From assembly GCA_014896485.1 (NCBI GenBank), contig JADBKH010000028.1:1-64000 (forward strand): DNA of 64,000 bases. The letters are read 5' to 3'. The stretch comes from Bacillota bacterium (GTDB lineage: Bacteria; Bacillota; Bacilli; Bu12). Positions 38,460 through 47,998 of the stretch are shown here, in pieces. Each line of letters starts with the position of its first letter. Position 1 is the stretch's first letter. The notes below the pieces were generated by a model. That model had not been told where the DNA came from. It saw only the letters and a list, made by a program, of their open reading frames with translations, and ran no database searches. The translations under genes were made by a program, and so were the position numbers.

Positions 38460-40585
38460 GGGATGGCCACCTTTTCTTCAAGTCTGGGCAAATCGTCAAG
38501 TTCTGGATCGTCGGCATCGTACTGCCGAGCACACTCCCGATTACTACACACCCAATGCAGATTGCCGTTTCTGCCCTTCTTTTCGACGATCCAACTGCCA
38601 CAATGAGCACAGCGCTTTCCAACCGGCCGATCCCAAAAAACTTGGCGGCACTGGGGATAGTTGGAGCATCCGTAAAAACGGCGCCCCTTGCGGGATTGAC
38701 GCTCTACCAGCGGCGCACCGCATTGTGGGCAGGGAACACCGATAGAAATCAACAGGGGCTTGGTAAAGCGGCAATCTGGAAAACCAGAACAGGCGAGGAA
38801 ATCTCCAAAGCGGCCGTGCTTGACGGCCAGTGGTTTCCCACATTTTGGACAGGCTTCATCCGTCAATTCGAAGCTCTCAGGTTCCTTGGGAATGGCACGC
38901 TCGGCTACGGCCAAGCGCTGCGAGAATTCCTCCCAAAAATCAGCGACGACCTGGTGCCAATCGAGGGCCCCTTCAGCAACCTGATCGAGCCTTGCTTCCA
39001 CTTTTGCCGTAAAGTCAATGTCGACGATCTCGGGAAAGTATTCTTTGAGCAGCTCATTGACTTTTTCGCCCAGGGGTGTCGGGATAAAACGACGTTGTTC
39101 CAGTGTGACGTAACCGCGACGCTGAATCGTATCAATAATGGTGGCATAGGTTGAGGGACGACCGATCCCGAGCTCTTCGAGCGCCTTGATCAAACGCGCT
39201 TCTGTGTAACGGGGCGGCGCCTCGGTAAAGTGCTGTTGAGGATCATATGCTTTCAGCCCAAGCGTTTCGCCTTTTTCTAAAGGTGGCAGCTGACTCTCCT
39301 TGCCGTTGGCAGGTTCATCTTCCCCTTCTTCGTAAACAGCGGTGTAACCTGCAAAGCGGAGGGTTGATCCATTCGCCTTCCACTCTGTGGGCCCGGCAAC
39401 AATGTTCACTGTCACCGTGTCATACACTGCAGAGGCCATTTGACTGGCGACAAACCGCTTCCAAATCAGCTCGTAAAGCCGTTGCTGCTCTTTATTCAAG
39501 AATGACGCCACCTTTTCTGGCGTGCGCATCACCGAGGTAGGACGAATGGCCTCATGGGCATCCTGCGCCCGCTGCGCCATCGAATAGCGTCTCGGTTTGT
39601 CGGGTACAAAAGAATTCCCAAAATTGTCGCGGATATAGGTATCCGCTTCTTTTGCGGCCACATCGGAGATCCGCGTTGAATCGGTACGCATATAGGTGAT
39701 CAGTCCGACTGTGCCATCCTTGCCAAGTTCGAGCCCCTCGTAGAGTTGCTGCGCGACCGACATGGTTCGACGTGCTCGAAAATGGAGCTTACGCGCTGCC
39801 TCTTGTTGTAACGTACTGGTGGTAAAGGGGGGCTGAGGGTTGCGCAACCGGGTTCCTTGTTTAACTTCTGCCACTGTAAAAGAAACGTCGTCTAGCCGAT
39901 TCAGGAGGGCGTCGACTTGAGCACGTGAAGAAAAGGAGGCGTGCTCCCCATCAACGGCAGTCAGACGCGCGACAAATGCCCCGCCTTTGGCCTTCAACTT
40001 GGCGTCGATGGTCCAATATTCTTGGGGTACAAAGGCAATGATCTCTGCCTCACGATCACAGATCAAGCGAACTGCCGCTGATTGTACGCGCCCCGCGGAG
40101 AGACCACGCTGAATCTTGCGCCACAACAGCGGACTGAGTTCGTAGCCCACCAACCGGTCGAGCACACGGCGTCCCTGCTGTGCTCCGACAAGATCTGCAT
40201 CAATGCTGCGGACATGTTCCAGCGCTTCCTTGACACCCGGCTCAGTGATCTCATGCAGCTCAATCCGACACTTTGTCTTTGGATCGAGCTTGAGCAGCTG
40301 GGTGAGATGCCAGGCGATGGCTTCTCCTTCTCGGTCTGGATCGGAGGCGAGTATAACATTCTTTACTTTTTTGGCAGCATCACGTAACTCTTTGACAATT
40401 TCACCTTTGCCACGGATGGTGATGTAGGTCGGTTCAAATTGATGTTCGATATCGACACCCAACCGGCTCTTCGGCAAATCACGCAGATGCCCCATCGAGG
40501 CTTTGACCGTATACTTTCGCCCCAAATAACGGGCAATGGTTTTCGCTTTGGCGGGCGATTCTACGATGACCAATGTATCGGCCAT
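38456..40585 (-). CDS. topA: DNA topoisomerase I
   Basis: A type IA enzyme that relaxes negative supercoils. The TOPRIM domain has VIVESPAKAKTIARYLG and DPDREGEAIAWHL, and the catalytic tyrosine is in GLITYMRTDSTRIS. At the C-terminus are three four-cysteine zinc elements, beginning CPKCGKPL, CPQCGAPL and CAHCGSWI. Length is 709 residues. The ATG follows GGGAGGAGGG. trmFO, which lies between topA and codV in Bacillus, is absent. Confidence 0.97.
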   Translation of the reverse strand: MADTLVIVESPAKAKTIARYLGRKYTVKASMGHLRDLPKSRLGVDIEHQFEPTYITIRGKGEIVKELRDAAKKVKNVILASDPDREGEAIAWHLTQLLKLDPKTKCRIELHEITEPGVKEALEHVRSIDADLVGAQQGRRVLDRLVGYELSPLLWRKIQRGLSAGRVQSAAVRLICDREAEIIAFVPQEYWTIDAKLKAKGGAFVARLTAVDGEHASFSSRAQVDALLNRLDDVSFTVAEVKQGTRLRNPQPPFTTSTLQQEAARKLHFRARRTMSVAQQLYEGLELGKDGTVGLITYMRTDSTRISDVAAKEADTYIRDNFGNSFVPDKPRRYSMAQRAQDAHEAIRPTSVMRTPEKVASFLNKEQQRLYELIWKRFVASQMASAVYDTVTVNIVAGPTEWKANGSTLRFAGYTAVYEEGEDEPANGKESQLPPLEKGETLGLKAYDPQQHFTEAPPRYTEARLIKALEELGIGRPSTYATIIDTIQRRGYVTLEQRRFIPTPLGEKVNELLKEYFPEIVDIDFTAKVEARLDQVAEGALDWHQVVADFWEEFSQRLAVAERAIPKEPESFELTDEACPKCGKPLAVKHGRFGDFLACSGFPDCRFTKPLLISIGVPCPQCGAPLVERQSRKGRRFYGCSNYPQCRQVFWDRPVGKRCAHCGSWIVEKKGRNGNLHWVCSNRECARQYDADDPELDDLPRLEEKVAIP

Positions 40586-40682
40586 CAGATCCCTCCTCCC
40601 TCCACTGCGAGGATCGACACGAGCCCTACGCAGCAGACGTCAGACAAATTGGCGCTATCGTAGCCACAGGATACGGTCCCTG

Positions 40683-41774
40683 TCAAATTATCGGGTGCCG
40701 CACCACCCGTCCACCCGGCAGGCGCTCAATGCGACCTTCCAATTCTAGCTGGGTCAACGTAGCAAGCAGAGCAGCTGTAGAAGCACCATTTCGCCGAACC
40801 AACCCATCAATGGAAACAGGCTCTTCCCCGATTTGTTCCAATAGGACGCTTTCAGATGTATCCGACGTTCCTTCAGCAAGCTCAACAGCACCTGTCGCTA
40901 GCGTACATCGTTGTAAGCCCAACAATGCGGCGATATCTTCTGCATGGCGGATAAGTGCAGCTCCCTGGTGCACCAGAGCCAACGTTCCCTGGCTCTGCTG
41001 CGAAAAAATGCTACCGGGTACAGCGCCGACCTCCCGCCCTTCCGAAACTGCAAAATCGGCCGTAATCAGCGCTCCACTTTTCATCCCCGCTTCAACAACG
41101 ATGACGCCTTTGCTCAATCCTGCAATAATCCGATTCCGACGTGGAAAATGATAGGCCAATGGAGGCGCGGCAGGAGGATACTCTGTCAAGAGAGCCCCAT
41201 TGTGCGTGACGATTTCCTCTGCCAAAGCCATATTTTCTTTTGGGTAGAGGTGAGCCAGCCCGCTACCCAAAACAGCGACGGTCGGTATTCCTCCTTGCAA
41301 TGCACCACGGTGCGCTGCGCTATCAATACCCCGCGCCAATCCTGAGACCACGACGACCTCATATGGTGCCAACGTCGCTGCAAGATGCTGTGCAGCATTG
41401 CGTCCATAGCTGCTTGCTTGGCGTGAACCGACAAAAGCAACGGCGTCCTTGTTGGGCCATCTTCCGCGTATCCATAACACTGGCGGTGGATCATAGATAT
41501 GCGCCAATAAAGTGGGGTAATCGTCATCCGCTGGCGTCAACAAGCGGGCCTGTTGCCGTTCGGCCTGGCGCAACACCTCTTGTGGATCATACGCAAGCAG
41601 CGAGGAAACTGCTTCGTCCGCTCGAGGTGCAGCCCATCCGATCGCCCGAAACTCCTGAGCAGAAAAAGAAGAGAGATCCTCTGACCATGCTGGCCATTGT
41701 GTCAGTGCCCGCACCTCGCGAGGCGTGGCTTCGATGACAGCGCCTAGCCATAGGTAAGCAGAACGTTCGTCCAC
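40683..41774 (-). CDS. dprA: DNA processing protein DprA
   Basis: It loads RecA onto incoming single-stranded DNA in natural transformation. The Rossmann-like core carries FVGSRQASSYGRNAA, VVSGLARGIDSAAHRGAL, TVAVLGSGLAHLYPKEN and FPRRNRIIAGLS, with GREVGAVPGS after it. A winged-helix region ends the protein. Length is 363 residues from GTG 41774 after AGGAGG. Presence of dprA alone does not prove competence. Confidence 0.94.
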   Translation of the reverse strand: MDERSAYLWLGAVIEATPREVRALTQWPAWSEDLSSFSAQEFRAIGWAAPRADEAVSSLLAYDPQEVLRQAERQQARLLTPADDDYPTLLAHIYDPPPVLWIRGRWPNKDAVAFVGSRQASSYGRNAAQHLAATLAPYEVVVVSGLARGIDSAAHRGALQGGIPTVAVLGSGLAHLYPKENMALAEEIVTHNGALLTEYPPAAPPLAYHFPRRNRIIAGLSKGVIVVEAGMKSGALITADFAVSEGREVGAVPGSIFSQQSQGTLALVHQGAALIRHAEDIAALLGLQRCTLATGAVELAEGTSDTSESVLLEQIGEEPVSIDGLVRRNGASTAALLATLTQLELEGRIERLPGGRVVRHPII

Positions 41775-41797
41775 AACATACCTCCTCTGCATGCGAA

Positions 41798-41824
41798 GGG
41801 CCTGTACCGTAACGGTACAGGCCC
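41798..41824 (-). terminator. 12-base perfect palindromic hairpin after sucD
   Basis: GGGCCTGTACCG and CGGTACAGGCCC are separated by 3 bases, one of the strongest stems in the window. It lies 15 bases after the sucD stop and just upstream of dprA. No U-run follows on either strand. It may act as a transcription barrier or 3' mRNA protector. Confidence 0.6.
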
Positions 41825-41839
41825 CCGCGGAAACATTCT

Positions 41840-42712
41840 TCAGCTACCCAATCGCTGTTTGACCAATTCTGGCACCTGCCACGGAAGCTCTGCGACGGAA
41901 ACGTGGGCAGCGCGCAATGCTTCGACTTTTGAGTCGAAAGTCCCTCGCCCACGCTCAATGATCGCTCCGGCATGGCCCATTCGTTTGCCAGCAGGTGCAG
42001 ATTTCCCGGCGATATAAGCAACAACGGGTTTGTGCATCTCGTGTGCGATAAAATCGGCAGCCAACTCTTCCTGGCTCCCTCCGATCTCTCCAACCATCAC
42101 CACAGCCTCGGTATCTGGATCTGCTTCAAACTGCTGTAGGACGTCAACGAAGGTCAAGCCGACAACCCGATCTCCACCCATTCCAACCACGGTTGTCTGC
42201 CCCAAACCGGCATTGGTAAGGCCAAACGCGATCTCATAGGAGAGAGTCCCTGAACGTGCTACCAAACCAACCGGACCAGGTTGATAGACTTGGTTGGGCA
42301 TAATGCCAATCTTCGATTTGCCAGGGGAGATAATGCCAAAAGTGTTCGGCCCGATTACTGTCGTTCCGCGCGTTCTTGCAAAAGCCACAATCTCCATTGC
42401 ATCTTGCACAGGAACATGTTCCGGAATCATGACCAGTACCTTGACGCCAGCATCGATCGCTTCGAAAGCAGCATCCTTTGCACCAGGTGCTGGCACAAAG
42501 ACAATAGAAGCATCGGCACCATACCGCTGCACAGCCTCGGCCACTGTCTCGAAGACCGGCACTCCTTCCACTTGTTCCCCGCCGCGTCCAGGGGCAGTTC
42601 CAGCTACAATCTGGCTGCCATAAGCCAGCATCTGTCCAGTGTGAAAGCGGCCTTGATTGCCCGTTATACCCTGCACGACGATCTTTGTGGCCTGATCAAT
42701 GACGATTGACAC
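41840..42712 (-). CDS. sucD: Succinate-CoA ligase, alpha subunit
   Basis: It forms the CoA-binding half of succinyl-CoA synthetase in the TCA cycle. Typical are [14 protein letters not shown], the Rossmann region, and [16 protein letters not shown]. The phosphorylated histidine is in MGHAGAII. The GTG at 42712 ([11 protein letters not shown]) follows GGGGAGG and stands two bases after the sucC stop. Length is 290 residues. The track start lies 66 residues upstream inside sucC and is wrong. Confidence 0.96.
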   Translation of the reverse strand: MSIVIDQATKIVVQGITGNQGRFHTGQMLAYGSQIVAGTAPGRGGEQVEGVPVFETVAEAVQRYGADASIVFVPAPGAKDAAFEAIDAGVKVLVMIPEHVPVQDAMEIVAFARTRGTTVIGPNTFGIISPGKSKIGIMPNQVYQPGPVGLVARSGTLSYEIAFGLTNAGLGQTTVVGMGGDRVVGLTFVDVLQQFEADPDTEAVVMVGEIGGSQEELAADFIAHEMHKPVVAYIAGKSAPAGKRMGHAGAIIERGRGTFDSKVEALRAAHVSVAELPWQVPELVKQRLGS

Positions 42713-42714
42713 GA

Positions 42715-43829
42715 TTATCGGGCCTCCCCACGCGTCAGTTGCACGACTTGCTGAGCTGCTTCGCTCATCTCCCGGTAAGCGGAAATACCGGCCTCCTGAA
42801 GAATACGAACCCCCTGCTCCTCGTTGGTACCAACCAACCGAACGACGAGCGGGACGGGAATACCGCTCTGCTCTTTGACCAAGCGAATTGCATTGGCCAC
42901 GTCGTCGCAACGCGTGATACCGCCAAAAATGTTGATGAAGATCGCCGTGGGATGCGTACGGAGCAGCACTTCGATCGCTTTGCGCGTGGGCTCTACAGAA
43001 GCGCCTCCCCCTGCATCGAGAAAATTGGCGGGAGAGCCACCATAATATTGTAGGACATCCAATGTCCCCATATTTAATCCAGCTCCGTTGGCCATCACCG
43101 CAATGTCGCCATCGAGCTGGACGTATGCCAGACCAAGTGCGTGCACTTCTCTTTCAAGCTCGCTCCCCTCTTCGACACGTGGTAACTCGGGATGGCGAAA
43201 CAGCGCATCGTCATCGATGTTGAGCCGCGCATCGGCTGCAATCAGGTGCCCACCTGAAACCACCAAGGGATTGGTCTCTACGAGTTCTGCATCAGTCGTG
43301 CGAAACACCTCGTACATCTTCCCAAGAATATCCGCAAACTCTTTGGCAATCGTGCCAGAAAGGCCGATTGCATGGGCCACTTTCGCCCAATATAAGGTGA
43401 GAAACCGCGCTCAATATCGACCACGCGCCGATGGATAAGCGCATCGTCTACCTCTTCAATTTCCACGCCTCCGGCAGCAGAGGCCATAATCAAGGGTTTT
43501 TTGGCAATCGGATCAAACGTAATCGAAAGGTAAATCTCCTGGTCAATGGGAATCTTCGGATCGACCAGCACCTGCTCTACGGTGTACCCTTTCAAATCCA
43601 TTCCGAGGATCTGTGCTGCTTTCTCGCGGGCCTCTTCCGGCGTGTCCGCCAGTTTGACACCACCCGCCTTTCCGCGGCCGCCTACTAAAACCTGGGCTTT
43701 GATGGCTACTGGACCTAACTCATGTGCAATGGCTTCTGCCTCTTGTGGAGAAGCTGCAACCCGCCCGCCAGGCGTTGGAACGCCATGTTGTGCCAAGATC
43801 TCTTTGGCCATGTACTCATATAGCTTCAT
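42715..43829 (-). pseudogene. sucC: Succinate-CoA ligase, beta subunit, frameshifted
   Basis: The ATP-grasp subunit of succinyl-CoA synthetase. The N-terminal half (43829 down to about 43381) starts [18 protein letters not shown] and contains [13 protein letters not shown]. The C-terminal half (from 43380) contains [20 protein letters not shown] and INIFGGITRCDDVA. The frames meet at AAAG/TGG; adding one G gives [20 protein letters not shown], which aligns with the PYQGRELAF region of other SucC proteins. One base is thus missing near 43380. Both halves are otherwise perfect, so a sequence error or a very recent mutation is likely. sucD follows after two bases. Confidence 0.9.
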
Positions 43830-43910
43830 GCAACACCCCTTTTGCTACGTTGCTTTGGCACCACACTTTGCAACCAAACTGCTACTTGCGCACGAAGGCA
43901 GAACACCTCA

Positions 43911-44657
43911 TTAGCGTTTGAAGAAATGTCCCAGCGCATAGACCTCGGTATCCCGATTGAGCTGCGCGATGGCGGTGGTCAAAGGAATCTCTTTAGGGCA
44001 AGCCTTGACGCAGTTTTGTGCCATCCCGCAGTCTTCAATCCCTCCTTCGCCGAGCAAGGCCTCGAGTCGCTCGTCTTTGTTCATCGCGCCAGTCGGATGC
44101 ACATTAAAACGCCGTACCTGGGCAACGGCATACGCGCCGATGTAGTCGGAGTGGTCGTTGTACTGGGGACAAACTTGCAAGCACACGCCGCATGTCATAC
44201 AGCGCGAGATGTAGTAGGCAAACTCACGGGTCTTGTCGTCCATGCGCGGACCGGGTCCGAGATCATAGGAACCATCGATCGGTATCCACGCCTTGACGCG
44301 CTTGAGGTTCTCAAACATGGCCGAGCGATCGACCATCAAATCCCGCACGACAGGAAACTTATCCATAGGTTCAAGAGTAATCGGCTGTTCCAACCGATCG
44401 ATCAACGCCGAGCAAGCCTGGCGTGCTTTTCCATTGATGACCATCGAACAGGCACCACAGACCTCTTCCAAGCAGCTCTGTTCCCAGACGACCGGCGTAG
44501 TCTTTTCCCCCTGGGCATTGACCGGATTGCGCTGGATCTCCATCAGACAATAGATGACATTGGTCCCGGAAACATAGGGGACCTCAAACTCTTCCCAGTA
44601 CGGTTTCTCCTCTGGCGAAGCTTGCCGTTTAATGCGCAGGTGTACCGTATCCGCCAT
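43911..44657 (-). CDS. sdhB: Succinate dehydrogenase iron-sulfur subunit
   Basis: The electron-transfer subunit of complex II. The [2Fe-2S] ligands lie around EVCGACSMVINGKARQACS. The second domain has CMTCGVCLQVCPQYN and CGMAQNCVKACPKEIPLT for the [4Fe-4S] and [3Fe-4S] clusters. Length is 248 residues. The ATG follows GGAGGAAGCC. It is the third gene of sdhCAB and precedes sucCD. Confidence 0.97.
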   Translation of the reverse strand: MADTVHLRIKRQASPEEKPYWEEFEVPYVSGTNVIYCLMEIQRNPVNAQGEKTTPVVWEQSCLEEVCGACSMVINGKARQACSALIDRLEQPITLEPMDKFPVVRDLMVDRSAMFENLKRVKAWIPIDGSYDLGPGPRMDDKTREFAYYISRCMTCGVCLQVCPQYNDHSDYIGAYAVAQVRRFNVHPTGAMNKDERLEALLGEGGIEDCGMAQNCVKACPKEIPLTTAIAQLNRDTEVYALGHFFKR

Positions 44658-44686
44658 GAAGGCTTCCTCCTTCTTGCTCGGTTTCT

Positions 44687-46417
44687 CTAGTCGTAGTGAC
44701 GCAGTCGCGGTGGGATCAAGGAGACATCGACTGGCTCATACCAAATCTGAGGGCCATCCGGCGTCCACTTGGTCATCGTCGTCTTTAGGAAGTGCTCGTC
44801 GTCTCGGTTGGGAAAATCGGGTTTGTAATGGGCTCCACGACTTTCGTCCCGCTGTAGTGCACCCAACGTAATGGCACGGGCCAATTCGATCATATTGTGC
44901 AAATGACGGGTAAACTGCACGTATTGGTTCTGCCAACGCGTCGTATCGGCCATGCCAATCCGATGCCAACGCTCCTGAAGTTCTCTTAGCTTCTCATCTG
45001 TCTTTTTCAATTTGTCGTTATACCGGATCACCGTCACGTTATCGGTCATCACTTTTGCCAGTTCTTGATGAAGCTGATACGGGTTTTCAGGACCGTCCAT
45101 CCGGTATATCGCCTCGACTTGCTCCTCCTGTCGTTTCTGCTCTGCATTGAAGATCGGGTCGGTGATTTCGACAGAATGATCGAGCCCATTCATATAGTCA
45201 GCCGCAATCGGCCCTACCTTCAAACCGGCAAAGATGGCAGCAAGCAACGAATTGGCACCGAGGCGATTGGCACCATGGTATTGGTACTCGCACTCTCCTG
45301 CGGCAAACAGGCCGGGTATATTGGTCATTTGGTTATAATCGACCCATAAACCACCCATCGAATAATGAACCGCCGGAAAGACCTTCATCGGAACCTTATG
45401 GGGATCATCCCCGACAAACTTCTCATAGAGTTCGATCACGCCACCCAGACGTCGATCGAGTAACGCCGGATCCAAGTGAGAAACATCGAGGTACACCATA
45501 TTTTTCCCATCAACGCCGAGGCCCATCTCGATACAGACTTTAAAAATTGCCCGTGTGGCGACGTCCCGTGGGACCAGGTTGCCGTACGAAGGATACCACT
45601 CTTCCAAGAAATACCACGGCTTGCCATCACGCGGTACCCAAACCCGACCACCTTCGCCTCGGATCGACTCAGACATCAGGCGCAACTTGTCTTCTCCAGG
45701 AATCGCCGTCGGGTGTACCTGGATCATCTCCGGATTGGCATAATAGGCACCCTGTTGCCATACTTCGCTGGCAGCTGTTCCCGTATTGATCATCGAGTTG
45801 GTCGTCTTACCAAAGATAATGGAGGGACCGCCTGTCGCCAAAATGGCCGCATCCGCTGCAAAAGCACGTACTTCCATATTGCGTAAGTTTTGTGCAACAA
45901 TACCCCGGCAACGGCCGTCATTGTCGATGACAGCGCTGAGGAAGTCCCAAAACTCATACTTTGTGACCAACCCTTCCGTCTCCCAGCGACGCACCTGCTC
46001 ATCAAAGGCATACAACAGCTGCTGACCGGTCGTCGCACCAGCAAAAGCGGTCCTGTGAAAGAGCGTCCCACCAAAGCGACGAAAATCGAGCAATCCCTCT
46101 GGCGTTCGATTGAACATGACACCCATACGGTCGAGTAAGTAGATGATGGAAGGTGCTGCTTCCGCCATTTCCAAGACGGGAGGCTGATTGGCGAGAAAAT
46201 CTCCCCCATAGACCGTGTCATCGAAGTGCTGCCAGGGAGAATCGCCCTCCCCCTTGGTATTGACAGCGCCATTAATACCACCTTGCGCACAGACAGAATG
46301 AGAGCGCTTGACAGGTACGAGTGAGAAAAGATCAACGTGTACACCACGCTCGGCGGCCCGCATCGTTGCAGCGAGACCGGCAAGACCCCCTCCGACAACG
46401 ATCAACTTGCCAGGCAT
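44687..46417 (-). CDS. sdhA: Succinate dehydrogenase flavoprotein subunit
   Basis: The catalytic FAD subunit of complex II, oxidising succinate to fumarate. The FAD-binding motif is VVGGGLAGLAATM at the N-terminus. SVCAQGGINGAVNTKGEGDSP contains the region of covalent FAD attachment, and the active-site GEGGRVWVPR and ANRLGANSLL follow. Length is 576 residues from ATG 46417 after GAGGGTGG. The gene is the middle member of sdhCAB. Confidence 0.97.
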   Translation of the reverse strand: MPGKLIVVGGGLAGLAATMRAAERGVHVDLFSLVPVKRSHSVCAQGGINGAVNTKGEGDSPWQHFDDTVYGGDFLANQPPVLEMAEAAPSIIYLLDRMGVMFNRTPEGLLDFRRFGGTLFHRTAFAGATTGQQLLYAFDEQVRRWETEGLVTKYEFWDFLSAVIDNDGRCRGIVAQNLRNMEVRAFAADAAILATGGPSIIFGKTTNSMINTGTAASEVWQQGAYYANPEMIQVHPTAIPGEDKLRLMSESIRGEGGRVWVPRDGKPWYFLEEWYPSYGNLVPRDVATRAIFKVCIEMGLGVDGKNMVYLDVSHLDPALLDRRLGGVIELYEKFVGDDPHKVPMKVFPAVHYSMGGLWVDYNQMTNIPGLFAAGECEYQYHGANRLGANSLLAAIFAGLKVGPIAADYMNGLDHSVEITDPIFNAEQKRQEEQVEAIYRMDGPENPYQLHQELAKVMTDNVTVIRYNDKLKKTDEKLRELQERWHRIGMADTTRWQNQYVQFTRHLHNMIELARAITLGALQRDESRGAHYKPDFPNRDDEHFLKTTMTKWTPDGPQIWYEPVDVSLIPPRLRHYD

Positions 46418-46445
46418 TTGCCACCCTCTTTTCGAAGTATGATCT

Positions 46446-47093
46446 TCAAAAGATTCGAAGCCCCGACGTGAACGCGAAGACCGAAAGGATGCCGACGATT
46501 GCCAATAACGCGAAGACAATCAATCCAACAATGGTCATCACACGTTGCGAATGGGGGCCAATGGTAATGCCCCAGGTGATGCAAAACGTCGAGATACCAT
46601 TGCCGAAGTGATAACAAGTCGCAATGACACCGAGCAGATAGCCCGCCATAATCCATGGGTTGGAAAGCCCCATGCTAACCGTGTCGAAGGTGATGTTACC
46701 TGCTTGCAACACCCGGAATTGTAAAAAGTGCACAACGACAAAGATAAAGACAATCACACCGCTGATACGCTGTAACGTGTACAGCCAGTTGCGTCCCCAA
46801 CTGTAGGCACCTACGTTAGACTGACTCGAACTGATCCGGACAAACCCATAGATACCGTGGTAAAGCATGGGAAGCCAAATGAACAGTGCTTCGATAACAA
46901 CCAGCATCGGCAAGGACTGCAGGGTGTGCACCTGCTGATTGAAGGATTGCGGACTGGAAAGAGCAGCTGCGTTACTCCAAAGGTGTTCGAGTAGGAAAAA
47001 ACCGAGCGGAACGACGCCGGCCAAGGAATGCAGACGTCGCCAGAAAAATGTGTGGCCCTTTTTATGCGCGACGGCTACTGAAGATTCTGCCAC
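46446..47093 (-). CDS. sdhC: Succinate dehydrogenase cytochrome b558 subunit
   Basis: The membrane anchor of complex II, 215 residues with five predicted helices as in the Bacillus type. Heme-ligand candidates are the conserved histidines in RRLHSLAG, LLEHLWSN, LYHGIYGFV, VVHFLQFR and CYHFGNG. This single large anchor carries two hemes and reduces menaquinone, in keeping with hepS and menG in the same window. The GTG start at 47093 follows GGAGGGGG. Confidence 0.94.
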   Translation of the reverse strand: MAESSVAVAHKKGHTFFWRRLHSLAGVVPLGFFLLEHLWSNAAALSSPQSFNQQVHTLQSLPMLVVIEALFIWLPMLYHGIYGFVRISSSQSNVGAYSWGRNWLYTLQRISGVIVFIFVVVHFLQFRVLQAGNITFDTVSMGLSNPWIMAGYLLGVIATCYHFGNGISTFCITWGITIGPHSQRVMTIVGLIVFALLAIVGILSVFAFTSGLRIF

Positions 47094-47230
47094 TTCCTTC
47101 CCCCTCCTGTTGATTTGGTTTCGCCTGCATTTTACACCGTCTGCGGCAAAAACCCTAAGTCCTTCAATCGACGCGGTCCCCGCTTTTCCGAACGTGTGCC
47201 TAGAGGACATAAGCTTTATGATCGGAGAAA

Positions 47231-47986
47231 TCAGGAGCGCAAGGCCTCCATGGTCGTATCGCTCACTTCAAAATTAGCGTAAACGTGCTGGACATCGTCT
47301 TGATCTTCCAAGGCATCTACCAAGCGAAGCACTTTTTCCGCTTCTTGGCCAGAAACCGGCACTGTCGATGTGGGCACCATCGTCAACTCGGCTTCATCAA
47401 AAGAGAAGCCTTGTTCTTCTAATTTCTCTTTGACCTGCTCGAATGCAGCGGGATCGGTCGTGATCGTATACCCTTCTTCATCGACACTGAGATCTTCAGC
47501 GCCCGCCTCCAAAGCAGCCAGCGTCAAAGAATCTTCATCGATCGTGGCGCTTTCTTTAGCAAGAAATAGGATCCCTTTCCGCTCAAACATCCAGGCAACA
47601 CAACCACTTTCGCCAAGGCTACCCCCATACTTGGAAAAGAGATGACGGATTTCTGCCGCTGTACGGTTACGATTGTCCGTCAAAACATCAACCATCACAG
47701 CAACGCCACCAGGGCCGTAGCCTTCGTAGGTGAGCTCCTCATAATTGCTCGTCTCGCCCTCACCGACTGCTCGCTTGATGGCCCGCTCAATGTTATCAAC
47801 CGGCATGTTTGCCTGCCGCGCTCGTTGTATGGCCAAACGTAGCCGGAAGTTGGTCTCCGGATTGGGACCACCTTGTTTGGCCGCAACGATGATCTCACGA
47901 GAAAGCCGGGTATACAGTTGTCCTTTTTGCGCATCGGCCCGTTCTTTTTGATGCTTAATGTTGGCCCACTTAGAATGCCCAGACAT
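47231..47986 (-). CDS. yebC: YebC/PmpR family regulatory protein
   Basis: A 251-residue protein of the YebC/TACO1 family. Some members act as transcription regulators; recent work links others to translation of proline-rich stretches. Family motifs are MSGHSKWANIKHQKERADAQ, KLYTRLSREI-like (here QLYTRLSREIIVAAKQGG) and YEGYGPGGVAVMVD. The ATG follows GGAGGGC. It lies just after typA. Confidence 0.94.
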   Translation of the reverse strand: MSGHSKWANIKHQKERADAQKGQLYTRLSREIIVAAKQGGPNPETNFRLRLAIQRARQANMPVDNIERAIKRAVGEGETSNYEELTYEGYGPGGVAVMVDVLTDNRNRTAAEIRHLFSKYGGSLGESGCVAWMFERKGILFLAKESATIDEDSLTLAALEAGAEDLSVDEEGYTITTDPAAFEQVKEKLEEQGFSFDEAELTMVPTSTVPVSGQEAEKVLRLVDALEDQDDVQHVYANFEVSDTTMEALRS

Positions 47987-47998
47987 GGAGAGCCCTCC

